Positions 24,749-34,387 of a DNA stretch of 64,000 bases are shown piece by piece. Numbering within the stretch: the stretch's first letter is position 1; each line of letters opens with the position of its first letter. Under the pieces are notes generated by a model. That model worked only from the letters and a program-made list of their open reading frames with translations, was not told the DNA's origin and did not search any database. A program made the translations under genes and the position numbers. This stretch comes from Paenibacillus sp. 19GGS1-52 (GTDB taxonomy: Bacteria; Bacillota; Bacilli; Paenibacillales; Paenibacillaceae), in assembly GCF_022369515.1 (NCBI RefSeq), contig NZ_CP059724.1, positions 4,464,001 through 4,528,000 on the forward strand. Reading direction: 5' to 3'.

Positions 24749-27700
24749 TTACGGATTAACGTTAATTGTAAAGGTTGAAGTCGTATTTTTAATATTGGTT
24801 ACTGTGTTGGTGATCTTCAGATTGTTAAAGGTAACCGAGCCAACTGCCGGACCTTGGCCGGCTTCAGCCGCTTCATTCGCCCAAATGCCGACACCCGATT
24901 TCGCATCGAAAGCGTCCCCGCTCTTTTGCGCACCGGAAATGGTGATATTCGTGAATATCGTGTCTGCTACAGGGAATTGGGCTGTTGAACCGACATAGTT
25001 GGTCTGGAACATGATGCCGTGGTAGGTTGGGTCGATAATATCCACATCACTGACCCGAATACCTTGGAACACCTTGGAGGCTGAGAAGACCCAGATCGCC
25101 GGAAAGGTCTGTGATCCCCAGAAGTGACCGCCTGCCCGCACAACCGAAATGTTTTGGAAGTTCGTAGTTGGCGAGGCGCCAAATCCATTCATCGGATAAC
25201 CAAAATCGAGCGAGCTGATGGTGATGCCGGAATAACAAAGCGTATCCGCGATATAAATGTTGCGGAAGGTATTAGCATAACCACCATAAACCGCCACACC
25301 CGCTGCACGCCAGGTCAGGATTGAGGTCAGATTCTCGTAGATGTTGTCTTTCATATCCGCTCCGCCGGAATCAATCGCTGAGAATAACGCAAAGCTGTCA
25401 TCCCCTGTTGCCCGGGCTTCATTGTTGGACACCAGGTTGTTCGTGCTGCCGTTAGTCATATTGATTCCATCGGCGAAGGTGTCGCGGATACGAGAATTCT
25501 TGATCACCATGTTATCTGTATTTGCACCCCAATACATACAAACCTGATGCTCAGTCCAGATATTATCAATCGTAATGTTGGCGACGTTCGCGAAGTCAAA
25601 TACTTTACCAGGACCATCGATACGGGAGGTATAGTTGCCAAAGTATGAAAAATTCGCAAAGGTTGATCCGTTGGCCGTATCGCTTGCTCTAAATCCAATG
25701 TCGGTATTGGATTGTGAAGTTGGAGCGACAAACCGCGTATACCAAGGACCCGCACCAATCACTTTCATAGCTTTGCCATAGACCTGAAATTTGCTAGAGG
25801 TTTCATACGTACCAGCAGGCAAGTATACCCCTACAAGGTTGCCGGTTGTATCCATGCGTACTTTATCCAGCGCATTTTGCACATCCTGCTGCGTGAAGCC
25901 AGCAGGTACCGCATATTTGGCCGGATCTGGATTAGCAATCGGTGTTACCTGCTCCAGACTGACAAAGTCGATCGCATACTGCGAGGTATTGGCTGTATCC
26001 TTTTGCAGTCTGATCGTACTTCCGGCAGGTACAGTGCTGTCGAACATGATATTTGCTTCATCATAAATATGGCGTGGAGAGCCAGCTGTTGGCAAATTTC
26101 CAGGCGCTGTCTCCGAGCCGTACAGCCATGCAAACTTGGATGTTAGACTAATCGCCTTGGTGAAGACGCCATTCACATAAATATTAAGTGTAGCATTTGT
26201 GCCATCCCCACCTGCTGCATCCGGAATAGAGAAGCGGGTTACGAGGGTGTTGGTACTGGCTTTAGTCGTGAATTCAACATAACTGCCTGTTGTATTCAGC
26301 GTGACTGCTCTTCTGCCCGAGGCTTCACCGGCAAGATCACCGATCGTGCGGTTGGCCGCAAGCTTAACTGCTCCTCCGCCAACAACTCCATCTTCCGCTT
26401 CGTACATATCGTAAGGCATGTTGGCTCCACGGCCAATGAAAAGTGATTGGGTCTGAATATTGTTAGCCCGCTTTACTGCCAACTCATTAGCATCCACTGC
26501 AATTTCACTCTTCACAGTGTATTTACCATTGACTGCTGTCCAGCTACCCAAGCTGATCGGTGCAGTCGTAATTCCACTGGCAATTACCCCACTGTAAGAA
26601 GCAGTCATTGTTTTGACCACTGCATTGGTAGTGGCGTCAGTAACGGTTAGCGTAATGTTATGCGTACCGCTGGCTGAAGCTGCTGTTCCTTGATTCATAA
26701 TAGCTACCGAGAAGCTGACTGCATTGCCACCGGCAGGATTGCCTGGTGTCCAGCTAACCGAGGAAGCGATAAGATCGGAGCTGGATACGGGAGCTACTGT
26801 TAGTGAAGTTGGATTAGTGAAGCTATTGTTAGCATCATTCAATTCAATAACCGTATTGCTCTCATCAACCTTTGCGCTTAATGCATAGGTTGCCGCATCC
26901 TTGGCACCCAGATTAAGCGATACATTGGTCGAAGCACCGGCTGCCAGAGCAACCACCGGAGCCGTTCCTGCCAGTGTAGTTCCCAAGTAGAAGTTAACAT
27001 TCGTCGCACCCGAAGCTGCGGTGCCGCTATTTTTGACAGCAGCAGTTAACGTAATGGCATCTGTCTCCACTGGAGCAGCAGGACTCCAGGACATTGCTGT
27101 TACGGTTAAATCCGGATTGGCAGCGGGTGTGCCGATAACCTGGAATTCTGCAACCTGACCCGCGCTAGAGCCGGAATTGGCAGTGAATTTCAGTTGTACT
27201 TCGCTGGCTGTTGCTGTAACCGGTATAGTCACGCTATTGCCAGTTGTTGGATTGAAGGTATAGACGGTCGCCGGAACAAGACTTGAGAACGCGCCCGTTG
27301 TCTGATTGTGTCCAAGCACCTCCACCGTCTGAGTGCGGGTGGCCCAAGCAGTGGCGGGATTTAGCTTCAATACAACAGAGGTAATGTTGGCATTTGCACC
27401 AAGACTTACGGTCAGGGTATTCGGATAGCTTCCGCCTGCACCCTCCCAATAAGTCGTAACATCGCCATCATTCGCATTGGCTGGCACGAAGGTAAATATG
27501 GAGGATGAAGCATTGATAGACTTGCTCAGCGCCAGGTTTGCGCCCGGTCCTGTTGTAGGCGTTGCGGTCGGTGAGGCAGAAGGTGTCACTGTTGGTGTTG
27601 CGGTCGGTGTAGGAGTAGCTGTAGGAGTAGCTGTTGGAGCTATGGTTGGAGTTGGAGTAGGTGTTGCTGTCGGCGTTGGTGAAGCTGTTGGCGTTGCCGC

Positions 27701-28618
27701 CGGGCTCAGACTCAGATTATCCAGATTCACATTGCCCGTATCTGTCGAATCATACTTATAGGTGATTGTATTAACACCAGCAGTTAAGGCCAGCGTTTCA
27801 ACTTTGGTTGACCAAGTATCCCAATTCGCCAGATTGGCAAGGGTAGTTTGTTTAATCTTCGTTCCGTTTACATAGATGCTGAGCGTCTTGGCACCGCCGG
27901 ACGCATTTGCATATTTAAGCAGCGCATCATAGTTGCCGGCGGAGGAGACAGTAACGCTAAAGCTGGTAGTTGCTCCCTGAGTCAGGTAGCCATCCACAAA
28001 CCCGCTTCCCGTATAGCCAGTATGATCTGTATTGACTTTGGCACCACCGGATAATGCAGCAGCTTCCGCTTCATAGGTTCCTGTAGGAGCGGATGTTGTG
28101 CCATAAACTTCAAATTCTGAGACCTGCGCTGCGGGCCAAGTTGTATTTGCAGTAAAGTTCAATTTGACATAGCGAACGTTTGCTGCCGTAAAATTGATGG
28201 TCACCGTATTGGAGCTGCTGGACGGATTAAAGGTATAACTGGCTGCGGCGACCAAATCGCTGTAAGCAGAGTCATTCGTGCTGCCTTGCACGGAAAGCGT
28301 CTCCGTTCTTGCTTCCCAAGCCGCAGGCAGTTTGAGCACAACCTGATTCACACTGCTGTTACTACCTAAGTCAACTTTTAACCATTGTGGAAAAGCATTG
28401 CTTGCGCTCTCCCAGTATGTCCCTTGATTACTGTCATTGGCATTACCCGCTACATATACATCTCCAACCGAGCTTGAGGTTATGACCTTCCCTTGAGCTA
28501 AATTGCCTGCTGCTGAGCTAACGGATGGAAACAACGCCAATTGTCCTATAAACAAAACAACAATTAAAGAATACATCAGAACTAACTTTCTAATAGAAGC
28601 TTTATGTGCTGCCATCAT
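24749..28618 (-). CDS. secreted GH87 alpha-1,3-glucanase (mutanase), multi-modular
   Basis: About 1289 residues. Order: signal peptide (1 to about 37), F5/8-type C discoidin module (about 40-178), CBM6/35-type module (about 180-305), Thr-Pro linker (about 308-355), second discoidin module (about 358-500), two CARDB-like beta modules (about 505-730), a CBM-like domain opening YEAEDGVVGGGA (about 740-885), and a right-handed beta-helix catalytic domain. FADGINM (Asp1050) and TGDDS (Asp1073, Asp1074) reproduce the GH87 catalytic-Asp spacing. It degrades fungal-wall or streptococcal alpha-1,3-glucan. ATG 28618 follows GGAGGTGA; TTG 28624 is an alternative. Confidence 0.92.
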   Translation of the reverse strand: MMAAHKASIRKLVLMYSLIVVLFIGQLALFPSVSSAAGNLAQGKVITSSSVGDVYVAGNANDSNQGTYWESASNAFPQWLKVDLGSNSSVNQVVLKLPAAWEARTETLSVQGSTNDSAYSDLVAAASYTFNPSSSSNTVTINFTAANVRYVKLNFTANTTWPAAQVSEFEVYGTTSAPTGTYEAEAAALSGGAKVNTDHTGYTGSGFVDGYLTQGATTSFSVTVSSAGNYDALLKYANASGGAKTLSIYVNGTKIKQTTLANLANWDTWSTKVETLALTAGVNTITYKYDSTDTGNVNLDNLSLSPAATPTASPTPTATPTPTPTIAPTATPTATPTPTATPTVTPSASPTATPTTGPGANLALSKSINASSSIFTFVPANANDGDVTTYWEGAGGSYPNTLTVSLGANANITSVVLKLNPATAWATRTQTVEVLGHNQTTGAFSSLVPATVYTFNPTTGNSVTIPVTATASEVQLKFTANSGSSAGQVAEFQVIGTPAANPDLTVTAMSWSPAAPVETDAITLTAAVKNSGTAASGATNVNFYLGTTLAGTAPVVALAAGASTNVSLNLGAKDAATYALSAKVDESNTVIELNDANNSFTNPTSLTVAPVSSSDLIASSVSWTPGNPAGGNAVSFSVAIMNQGTAASASGTHNITLTVTDATTNAVVKTMTASYSGVIASGITTAPISLGSWTAVNGKYTVKSEIAVDANELAVKRANNIQTQSLFIGRGANMPYDMYEAEDGVVGGGAVKLAANRTIGDLAGEASGRRAVTLNTTGSYVEFTTKASTNTLVTRFSIPDAAGGDGTNATLNIYVNGVFTKAISLTSKFAWLYGSETAPGNLPTAGSPRHIYDEANIMFDSTVPAGSTIRLQKDTANTSQYAIDFVSLEQVTPIANPDPAKYAVPAGFTQQDVQNALDKVRMDTTGNLVGVYLPAGTYETSSKFQVYGKAMKVIGAGPWYTRFVAPTSQSNTDIGFRASDTANGSTFANFSYFGNYTSRIDGPGKVFDFANVANITIDNIWTEHQVCMYWGANTDNMVIKNSRIRDTFADGINMTNGSTNNLVSNNEARATGDDSFALFSAIDSGGADMKDNIYENLTSILTWRAAGVAVYGGYANTFRNIYIADTLCYSGITISSLDFGYPMNGFGASPTTNFQNISVVRAGGHFWGSQTFPAIWVFSASKVFQGIRVSDVDIIDPTYHGIMFQTNYVGSTAQFPVADTIFTNITISGAQKSGDAFDAKSGVGIWANEAAEAGQGPAVGSVTFNNLKITNTVTNIKNTTSTFTINVNP

Positions 28619-29043
28619 TAACAATCACCTCCCAGGATTTTTTGGAGCTGTGCTCCCTTAAGAGCATTCTGCTAATCTCTCATTTCGTATGCGCTTTCAT
28701 AAATGTTCTCCTTATAGTTTTCTCCTTATAATACTCGCCTCCTGAATCTGAAGTATGAGACTCAATACTGGGTATCACAATACTCCCTATTACTAGTTGT
28801 GAGTTTATAATAGCCGCAAGGTAATCTTAACTTTCGCAGCAAAAAGAACGCTCAACCTCTTGCGTAAACAGGCAAAACTACCAACCTTAATCGCAAGTTA
28901 CTGTGACCGAACCTCGAGTGCTGACTATAAACTAACTAATAATGGTAATAATATAAGATATCGCTAAGTGTTCGTCGATGGCGATTTCTATCCAATTTAG
29001 GTGATATCTTACGATCCATGAAAGGAATGCTTCTCACATAAAA
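28619..29043. other. intergenic region upstream of the glucanase gene
   Basis: No gene seen. It holds the glucanase leader and, at 28686-28699, a cre-like sequence (minus strand TGAAAGCGCATACG, two mismatches). No clear promoter pair was found. The region ends at the IS1182 left end. Confidence 0.5.
28686..28699. promoter_or_regulatory. cre-like site upstream of the glucanase gene
   Basis: Minus-strand TGAAAGCGCATACG keeps the AARCG core but differs from the consensus at two positions. It lies 68 bp upstream of the ATG. Confidence 0.35.
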
Positions 29044-29120
29044 AGAAGGGGCTGTCTCAAAAGTAGATTTTCTACGAGCAGAGACAGGCCACCTTCAATT
29101 TCAAAAGCATAAAAGTCAAC

Positions 29121-29159
29121 AGAGCAGCACACCTCCTGTTATTGGAGGTGTGCTGCTCT
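29121..29159. terminator. 16-bp hairpin around the transposase stop codon
   Basis: AGAGCAGCACACCTCC pairs perfectly with GGAGGTGTGCTGCTCT; the seven-base loop contains the transposase TAA (29141-29139). It can stop transcripts entering the element or end the transposase message, though no T-run follows on the minus strand. Confidence 0.7.
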
Positions 29160-30698
29160 ATGTTTTTGGTCTATGGCTGCTCGCTTCAGTAAATTGTGGG
29201 CAAGCGAAAGCCACCCGACCTCAAGCGTCACTTTTTCCATGCCGCGAAGCAGAAAGCGCCGGAAGCCCCGGTTATTTTTCAGTTGTCCAAATACACTTTC
29301 CGGTTCCGTCATTCGGCGTACGGCCAGGGCGTAACCTTCCTCACTTCGCAAGATCTCCCGAGCCTGCTTTTGGTAACGCAGTCGTTCCATACTAACAACC
29401 ACTTCCCGATCTCCAGCTGCCTTCGTGCAGCGTTCCTTCAACGGACAGCCCTCGCAGCTCTGACTTCGGTAATGACGTTTGTGAATTTCATATCCACTCT
29501 GTGAGATTTCCTTACTTTCTCTGCGGAAATGCAGCATTTCCCCGGCGGGGCACGTCCAGTTATCCTCGGCTGCATCGTATGTCCAGTTCTCGATTTTACC
29601 AACATTCGCTTTCCAGGCTTTGCTCTTTTCCTTGTGGTAGCTGCCGTACTTCACCACCGCCTGAATCTCTTTCTTTTCCAGATAGGCGTAGTTTTCTTCG
29701 CTGCCGTAGCCTGCATCCGCAATGACTGTCTTGGGCAGTTTTCCGAGGATCTGCTGCGCTTTTTCCATATGCGGCTCTAAACAGCGGGTGTCGGTCGGTC
29801 TTTGGTGTAAACTGTAGGCTAAAATAAATTGGTTTTCGGTCCCGATTTGCACATTGTATCCCGGTTTCAGCTGGCCATTTCGCATGTGGTCTTCTTTCAT
29901 CCGCATAAACGTTGCATCTGGATCTGTCTTACTGAAACTGTTCCGGTCACCAAGGAGCTTTTGGTATTGTTCGTACTTCAGCAGTCGGGGAAGCCAATCC
30001 TTGCGCAGCGTCCGAACAGCTTTTTTTAAGGGCTTGTCTTTCGGTTTTTGGGCCAGCTGAGCTTCGAGCTTTTGCACCACCTGTTCAAGTTTCACGCTGC
30101 TCACTTCGGAATCTGTGCCGAGTTCAGCCAGGTCTTTGCCTGAATTCTCTTGTTCTTCCTGTTCTTCTTCCGTTTCAATGTCAGCGAACAGGGCCTGCAC
30201 CTTATCTTGCAGTTTGACTTTGTGTTTACTGACGGCTTTCCCCCAAACAAACGTGTAGCGATTGGCGTTCGCCTCGATTTTGGTTCCGTCCACAAAGTAA
30301 TGCTCTAGGGAAACGTATTTTTCGTCAGCCAGAAACTGAAGCACGGCGGTAAATACGGTTTCGAGAACGTTCTTCATCCGCTGGGAACGAAATCGATTCA
30401 ACGTCCGAAAGTCTGGCCGCTGCCGACCGGCGAGCCACATGAAGGGGATGTTCTCCCGAATGGATTTGGCGATTTGGCGAGAGGAATAGATGCGCTGCGT
30501 GTAGGCGTAAATAATGACTTTGGTCAGCATTTTAGGATGGTAGCTGTCACGGCCACCACCTGGGTAGGCCGCGTCAAAAATGCCGTCGTCCAGCCGGTTA
30601 ACGGCGGCATTGACGATACGAACGAGGTGATGTTCTGGAATGTCGTCCTCTAAATCCATTGGCAAGCAAAGTTGGTCCATGGTATATTGAATGTACAA
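29139..30698 (-). CDS. IS1182-family transposase
   Basis: A 519-residue DDE transposase. The N-terminus (YIQYTMDQLCLPMDLEDDIP) and the helix block RIYSSRQIAKSIRENIPFMWLAG are typical of IS1182. Catalytic carboxylates fit VDGTKIEANANRY, TVIADAGYGSEENY and the C-terminal REILRSEEGYALAVRRMTEPESVFGQLKNNR... region (E of PESVFG). A CxxC...C zinc-like cluster (SCEGCPLKERC) is present. It starts at TTG 30698 after GGAGAGG. The frame is intact, so the element may be active. Confidence 0.93.
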   Translation of the reverse strand: MYIQYTMDQLCLPMDLEDDIPEHHLVRIVNAAVNRLDDGIFDAAYPGGGRDSYHPKMLTKVIIYAYTQRIYSSRQIAKSIRENIPFMWLAGRQRPDFRTLNRFRSQRMKNVLETVFTAVLQFLADEKYVSLEHYFVDGTKIEANANRYTFVWGKAVSKHKVKLQDKVQALFADIETEEEQEEQENSGKDLAELGTDSEVSSVKLEQVVQKLEAQLAQKPKDKPLKKAVRTLRKDWLPRLLKYEQYQKLLGDRNSFSKTDPDATFMRMKEDHMRNGQLKPGYNVQIGTENQFILAYSLHQRPTDTRCLEPHMEKAQQILGKLPKTVIADAGYGSEENYAYLEKKEIQAVVKYGSYHKEKSKAWKANVGKIENWTYDAAEDNWTCPAGEMLHFRRESKEISQSGYEIHKRHYRSQSCEGCPLKERCTKAAGDREVVVSMERLRYQKQAREILRSEEGYALAVRRMTEPESVFGQLKNNRGFRRFLLRGMEKVTLEVGWLSLAHNLLKRAAIDQKHRAAHLQ

Positions 30699-31199
30699 AA
30701 GAAACCTCTCCTTGATTTAAAATGGTTGGTCGCACTTCCATTTTAACAAAGAAAGGTTTCTTTTTTTATGATTTTTAGAAGGATTGTAGATACGAGTCCC
30801 GCTTAAACAGCGGAGAGGACGGAACGATTGTGGAAAAGCGATAGCGTTCGCCTTGGTCTCCGGATTTTCACCGCTAAGGGGAATGAAAAAAATCTGGAGA
30901 CCACAGCGATTGAAACAACGGTCCGTTCGCGGAGCGTCCTCACAAGCGCAATGTCTATCTGACTCCAAAAAAGAGCTGTCCCAAGCAGCCATTTCATGGC
31001 TTATGGGACAGCCCCTTCTCGTAGAAATAGAAGGAACTCTGGAACTCTGTCAAGAAAGTGGACACAACTTAAGCTAAGATAGGCTCCTTTTTTGGCTCAC
31101 AGCCACATCAGCAGTTGACCTGTTGTGAGTAGAGCCGCTACGCACGTTTAGTCAACCACTGATTTTTACTAGAGCCCTATTTAATTGATCTTTAAGTTA
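30699..31199. other. IS 5' region and flank, no gene
   Basis: It contains a 9-bp hairpin (30717-30746, TTAAAATGG/CCATTTTAA) just before the transposase ribosome site, the dispersed palindrome at 30811-30941, a hairpin overlapping the right IS end, a direct doublet GGAACTCT at about 31033-31049, and a GTCAAGAAAGTGGACA-like sequence resembling the end of another IS type. No reading frame is supported. Confidence 0.55.
30811..30941. repeat. dispersed palindromic repeat, copy 1
   Basis: About 130 bp starting CGGAGAGGA. Inner arms TGGTCTCCGGATTTT (30854-30868) and AAAATCTGGAGACCA (30889-30903) pair with one G-U; outer GAGGAC arms also pair. It shares CGGAGAGGA, TAGCGTTCGCCTT, GGATTT-TCACCG and ACAGCGAT with copy 2 at 43714-43834. 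Confidence 0.8.
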
Positions 31200-31943
31200 T
31201 CACATCAATAGCTTCGCTAGTTCCGCATAACTGCTTACAACTGCATAAGGCTCGTAATTAGAGTCAGAGGTAGCCGACAAAGGGTTGAACCAGAGCGCAC
31301 TCCACCCTGCTGCGTTTGCACCAGCAATGTCTTTCTGCCAAGAGTCTCCTATATAGATACAATTGCGCGGAGCCGTTTCGGTTTGCTCATTGGCTAGCTG
31401 GAATATTCGGGGGTCTGGCTTCGTATATCCCACAGCCCCGGAAATAAAGATCCGCTCAATGGGTATGTAACGTTCCAGACCGAGAGTCCGGATCTTCTTC
31501 CACTGGTGCTCTTCATTACCATTCGTAATAATGCCAACTACATAATCCTTCGCAAGCAACTTTCCCAGTAGCTCCTCCGCACCCTCAAACAGCATCATCT
31601 GTTCCTGAAGCCGGGTATAGTGCTGCTGAATTTCTGCGCCCCGTGCCTGGCTTATGCTTATGCCAAACTCTGCTAGCGCGTCTATAAAGCGCTGTTCTCT
31701 CATCAATCTGGACTGTTCATTATGGGGTGAGACCTGTAAAAGATTACCCTCTAAAGATAACCGCTCACTATGCTGACCGATTCGAAAATAAGCTTGCTCG
31801 TAAGGAAATGTATCCGGCAGCTTTAGTACGGCATGTAGCGCAGCCTTAGTTAAAGCAAACTGGCTGTATAATGTATCATCCACATCGAAAAATACAGCTC
31901 TCTTACTACTCTCTAGCTCTTTCAAATGTATCACTACTTTCAT
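31200..31943 (-). CDS. HAD-superfamily hydrolase (YjjG-like)
   Basis: A 247-residue haloacid-dehalogenase-type phosphatase. Motif I FFDVDDTLY (nucleophile and acid Asp), motif II IITNGN, motif III Lys in GYTKPDPRIF and motif IV YIGDSWQKDI are complete, with a helical C1 cap between I and II. Substrates are probably nucleotides or small phosphate esters, not readable here. No good ribosome site precedes ATG 31943; a start at an internal codon shortly downstream is possible. It follows the chemoreceptor on the same strand after about 90 bp. Confidence 0.88.
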   Translation of the reverse strand: MKVVIHLKELESSKRAVFFDVDDTLYSQFALTKAALHAVLKLPDTFPYEQAYFRIGQHSERLSLEGNLLQVSPHNEQSRLMREQRFIDALAEFGISISQARGAEIQQHYTRLQEQMMLFEGAEELLGKLLAKDYVVGIITNGNEEHQWKKIRTLGLERYIPIERIFISGAVGYTKPDPRIFQLANEQTETAPRNCIYIGDSWQKDIAGANAAGWSALWFNPLSATSDSNYEPYAVVSSYAELAKLLM

Positions 31944-32035
31944 TGGACATTAGAGCCGAAGGGTACAGGAAGTGCTTCAGCTCCTTCTTCCTCTTACTTA
32001 TTCTCGCTCTGTAATCTCAGCTCCTGCGTTCAAGG

Positions 32036-33727
32036 CTACACATTAAATCTAGCTACTAGTCCCTGCAGCCCTTGAGCCATTGTACTCAGTTCACTCGCTG
32101 AGGAAGCAATTTGCTCTACCGAGGCCATTTGCTCTTGCGAAGCTGCCGATACATTCTGAGTGCTGGCAGCCGTGGTTTCAGAGATTAGCGTAACGGTACG
32201 GATCGATTCCACAATCTCATCCGTGGCAGCAGTGATCTCTTCTACTGCTCCTGATACCTCCTGAACTTGTCCGGCCAATGAATCTATGGATAGACGAATC
32301 TCTCCAAAGGAACGTCCAGCTTCCTGGATAATTTCCGTGCCTCCCTCTACTTCGATGATGCTGCTCTTCATAACCTTCATTGCCACATCAGCATCTGTCT
32401 GAATCCCTTTTGCCATATCAGCAATAAGATTGGCCGATTCAGCGGATTGCTCCGCCAGCTTGCGGACCTGATCTGCAACTACAGCAAACCCTCTGCCATG
32501 CTCGCCTGCCCGCGCCGCCTCAATCGTTGCGTTCAGGGCCAACATGTTTGTCTCAGAAGCAATTCCCTTAATTACACCTACAAGGCTGCTGATTTCCTGG
32601 GAACGTTTCACGAACCCTAACACTTGTCCAGACAATGTTTGTATAGAGCGGTTGATCGAGGCCATCTGCTGGCCAGCAGCTTGAAGTGATTCATCACCAG
32701 CAATTGCAAATTCTGCAGAGCGCAGCGAAGCCTCAGAAATATCCTGTACGCTAGAAGCAATCTGACCGATCCCTATCGACATTTCATAAATTGTCGTCAT
32801 ATTGGTCTGTAAATCATTCATCTGTTGGCCAGTTCCAGAAGCGACCTCACCCATAATATCTGCTATCCGTTCCGTAGCCTCAGCTGTCGAGCCACTATCT
32901 GCCGTAAGCTTGGCAGAGGACACGGCTAACCCTTTAGCCGATTGATTAACCTGCTCGATCATTTCTCCCAGATTATCTGTCATTTTATTGAAATTAGTCG
33001 CCAGTTCACCGATTTCGTCCTTCGAACGGACGATTAGCTTGCGCGTAAGATCAGCATCTCCATCGGCGATTTCTTTTAATTGATAGTTCACATCACGAAG
33101 CGGTTTAAGAATCCGCGCCGATAGCAGCAGCGCAATAATCGCTGCCAGTACAACCGATAATCCGGTCACCCCAAAGCTGACAATCATTGCATTGTTACGG
33201 TGCTCATTCGCTTGGGTCTGCTCTTTTTGGATTTCCTCTGTCAGCATTTTTTGGAAGACTACTTGAGATTCAATCATCGAATTCAGAGATAAGTTGGTGA
33301 ATGATTTCTGCGCTTCCGGAAAATTCCCAGCCTTCGCCAAGGCGAAGGATTCCTTGAGTACAGTCAGGTAATCATTCCATTTCCCTTCCAGATCCGTGAC
33401 TCCTTTGAGCTCAGCCTCACTTAACCCATCGCTCTTAAGTGCAGTTATCGATTCGCTAATGGTCGGCAGAATGGCTTCGTACTGAGCGAGATACGTGCTT
33501 CCAGCATCCGTATTGCCCATGATATAACGGGCACCCAGTTCATCCGCGTTACGGATCTTATCCGTCAACCCTTGAACCAGCGATAGCTTATTCCAGTTGC
33601 GATTAGCCTGATCTGTCAACATCGAAACTTTTCCCTGAAACAAGGTATTGCCCGCAATAGCAACCAAGAAGACAATGATAACAGCAGTGAACCCTAATAA
33701 TATTCTCGCCCGAATTCCTCTAAACAT
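32036..33727 (-). CDS. methyl-accepting chemotaxis protein
   Basis: A 563-residue chemoreceptor: transmembrane helix 1 (about 8-30), four-helix-bundle ligand domain (about 35-185), transmembrane helix 2 (about 188-210), HAMP (about 212-262) and a long coiled-coil signalling domain with the hairpin tip [19 protein letters not shown]-like core and [24 protein letters not shown]. Methylatable Gln/Glu pairs are visible in flanking heptads. The ligand is unknown. The ribosome site GGAGGAATAA precedes ATG 33727. It stands alone with its own upstream region. Confidence 0.95.
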   Translation of the reverse strand: MFRGIRARILLGFTAVIIVFLVAIAGNTLFQGKVSMLTDQANRNWNKLSLVQGLTDKIRNADELGARYIMGNTDAGSTYLAQYEAILPTISESITALKSDGLSEAELKGVTDLEGKWNDYLTVLKESFALAKAGNFPEAQKSFTNLSLNSMIESQVVFQKMLTEEIQKEQTQANEHRNNAMIVSFGVTGLSVVLAAIIALLLSARILKPLRDVNYQLKEIADGDADLTRKLIVRSKDEIGELATNFNKMTDNLGEMIEQVNQSAKGLAVSSAKLTADSGSTAEATERIADIMGEVASGTGQQMNDLQTNMTTIYEMSIGIGQIASSVQDISEASLRSAEFAIAGDESLQAAGQQMASINRSIQTLSGQVLGFVKRSQEISSLVGVIKGIASETNMLALNATIEAARAGEHGRGFAVVADQVRKLAEQSAESANLIADMAKGIQTDADVAMKVMKSSIIEVEGGTEIIQEAGRSFGEIRLSIDSLAGQVQEVSGAVEEITAATDEIVESIRTVTLISETTAASTQNVSAASQEQMASVEQIASSASELSTMAQGLQGLVARFNV

Positions 33728-33883
33728 AGTTATTCCTCCATATCTATATGTAGCTTGCTCCGTGAAACTTGTAAATCAGTATGTATATTCTGGAGCCCTC
33801 TCTGATACTTTCATCCTACAACCCTAGGCTTAAATGAACCTGAATTCGAACTGAGCGTAATCTGAAAGTACTATTCTGATCTC

Positions 33884-33931
33884 AAAAAAGAGATTGCCAC
33901 AAGTCATAAAAATGACCTAAGGCAATCTCTT
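33884..33931 (-). terminator. terminator of the Crp/Fnr-YdcZ operon
   Basis: On the minus strand AGAGATTGCC pairs with GGCAATCTCT and is followed by TTTTTT, 15 bp after the YdcZ stop. Confidence 0.85.
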
Positions 33932-33945
33932 GTTATTCAAAGCTC

Positions 33946-34374
33946 TCATTTTCCTTTGAAAATCAGAATTCCGCCAATCATCACGCCAATACCGGCGAGC
34001 TTGTTCCATTGTAAAGGTGTCTTCGTCACACCAAAGAGCCCCATACTATCGATGATCAAAGCAAAGATCAATTGGGCTACCAGTATAAAAGCAACCGAAT
34101 ACGCCGTTCCGAGTCGTCCCATCCCCTGCATAACCGAGAATACTATGAGCACGCCCAAAGCACCGCCGAGCATATAACCTTTGTTGGCTGATTGAAATTG
34201 GCCCAGATGGCCATCACGAATAAAGAGATAAATAATAAAGGATACAATAAATCCCGAGCCGTGAACAAAGGAATTGGTTAGCCAAAAACCTACTCTTTCA
34301 CCTAAGCGCGTATTCATTGCCCCTTGAATTGCAATTACGATCCCTGCGAGCAGAGAATAAAAGATGCCTGCCAT
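33946..34374 (-). CDS. YdcZ-type (DUF606) DMT-superfamily membrane protein
   Basis: A 142-residue protein with about five transmembrane helices, beginning MAGIFYSLLAGIVIAIQGAMNTRLG and ending MIGGILIFKGK, the standard size of half-size DMT transporters, which act as dimers or pairs. The transported compound is unknown. ATG 34374 follows AGGAGG; the longer frame overlaps the Crp/Fnr gene. The gap to that regulator is 13 bp, so the two form an operon and the regulator may control the transporter. Confidence 0.88.
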   Translation of the reverse strand: MAGIFYSLLAGIVIAIQGAMNTRLGERVGFWLTNSFVHGSGFIVSFIIYLFIRDGHLGQFQSANKGYMLGGALGVLIVFSVMQGMGRLGTAYSVAFILVAQLIFALIIDSMGLFGVTKTPLQWNKLAGIGVMIGGILIFKGK

Positions 34375-34387
34375 GATGTCCTCCTGT

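Larger units (their letters stand above)
29044..31019 (-). mobile_element. IS1182-family insertion sequence
   Basis: The element is bounded by inverted repeats AGAAGGGGCTGTCTCAAAAG (29044-29063) and its counterpart at 31000-31019, identical at 18 of 20 bases, around an intact 519-codon transposase. I see no flanking target duplication. The 320 bp between the transposase start and the right repeat is long for the family and contains a genomic palindrome (30811-30941), so the right boundary is less certain than the left. Confidence 0.75.

Noticed and set aside
27477-27761. Val-Gly-rich plus-strand frame
   Set aside because: It is antisense to the Thr-Pro linker of the alpha-1,3-glucanase.
29030-31030. 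Target-site duplication of the IS element
   Set aside because: Flanks beyond the 20-bp inverted repeats do not match each other in a convincing direct repeat.
31040-31080. GTCAAGAAAGTGGACA-like sequence as an end of a second IS
   Set aside because: No matching inverted end or transposase remnant is present in the window.
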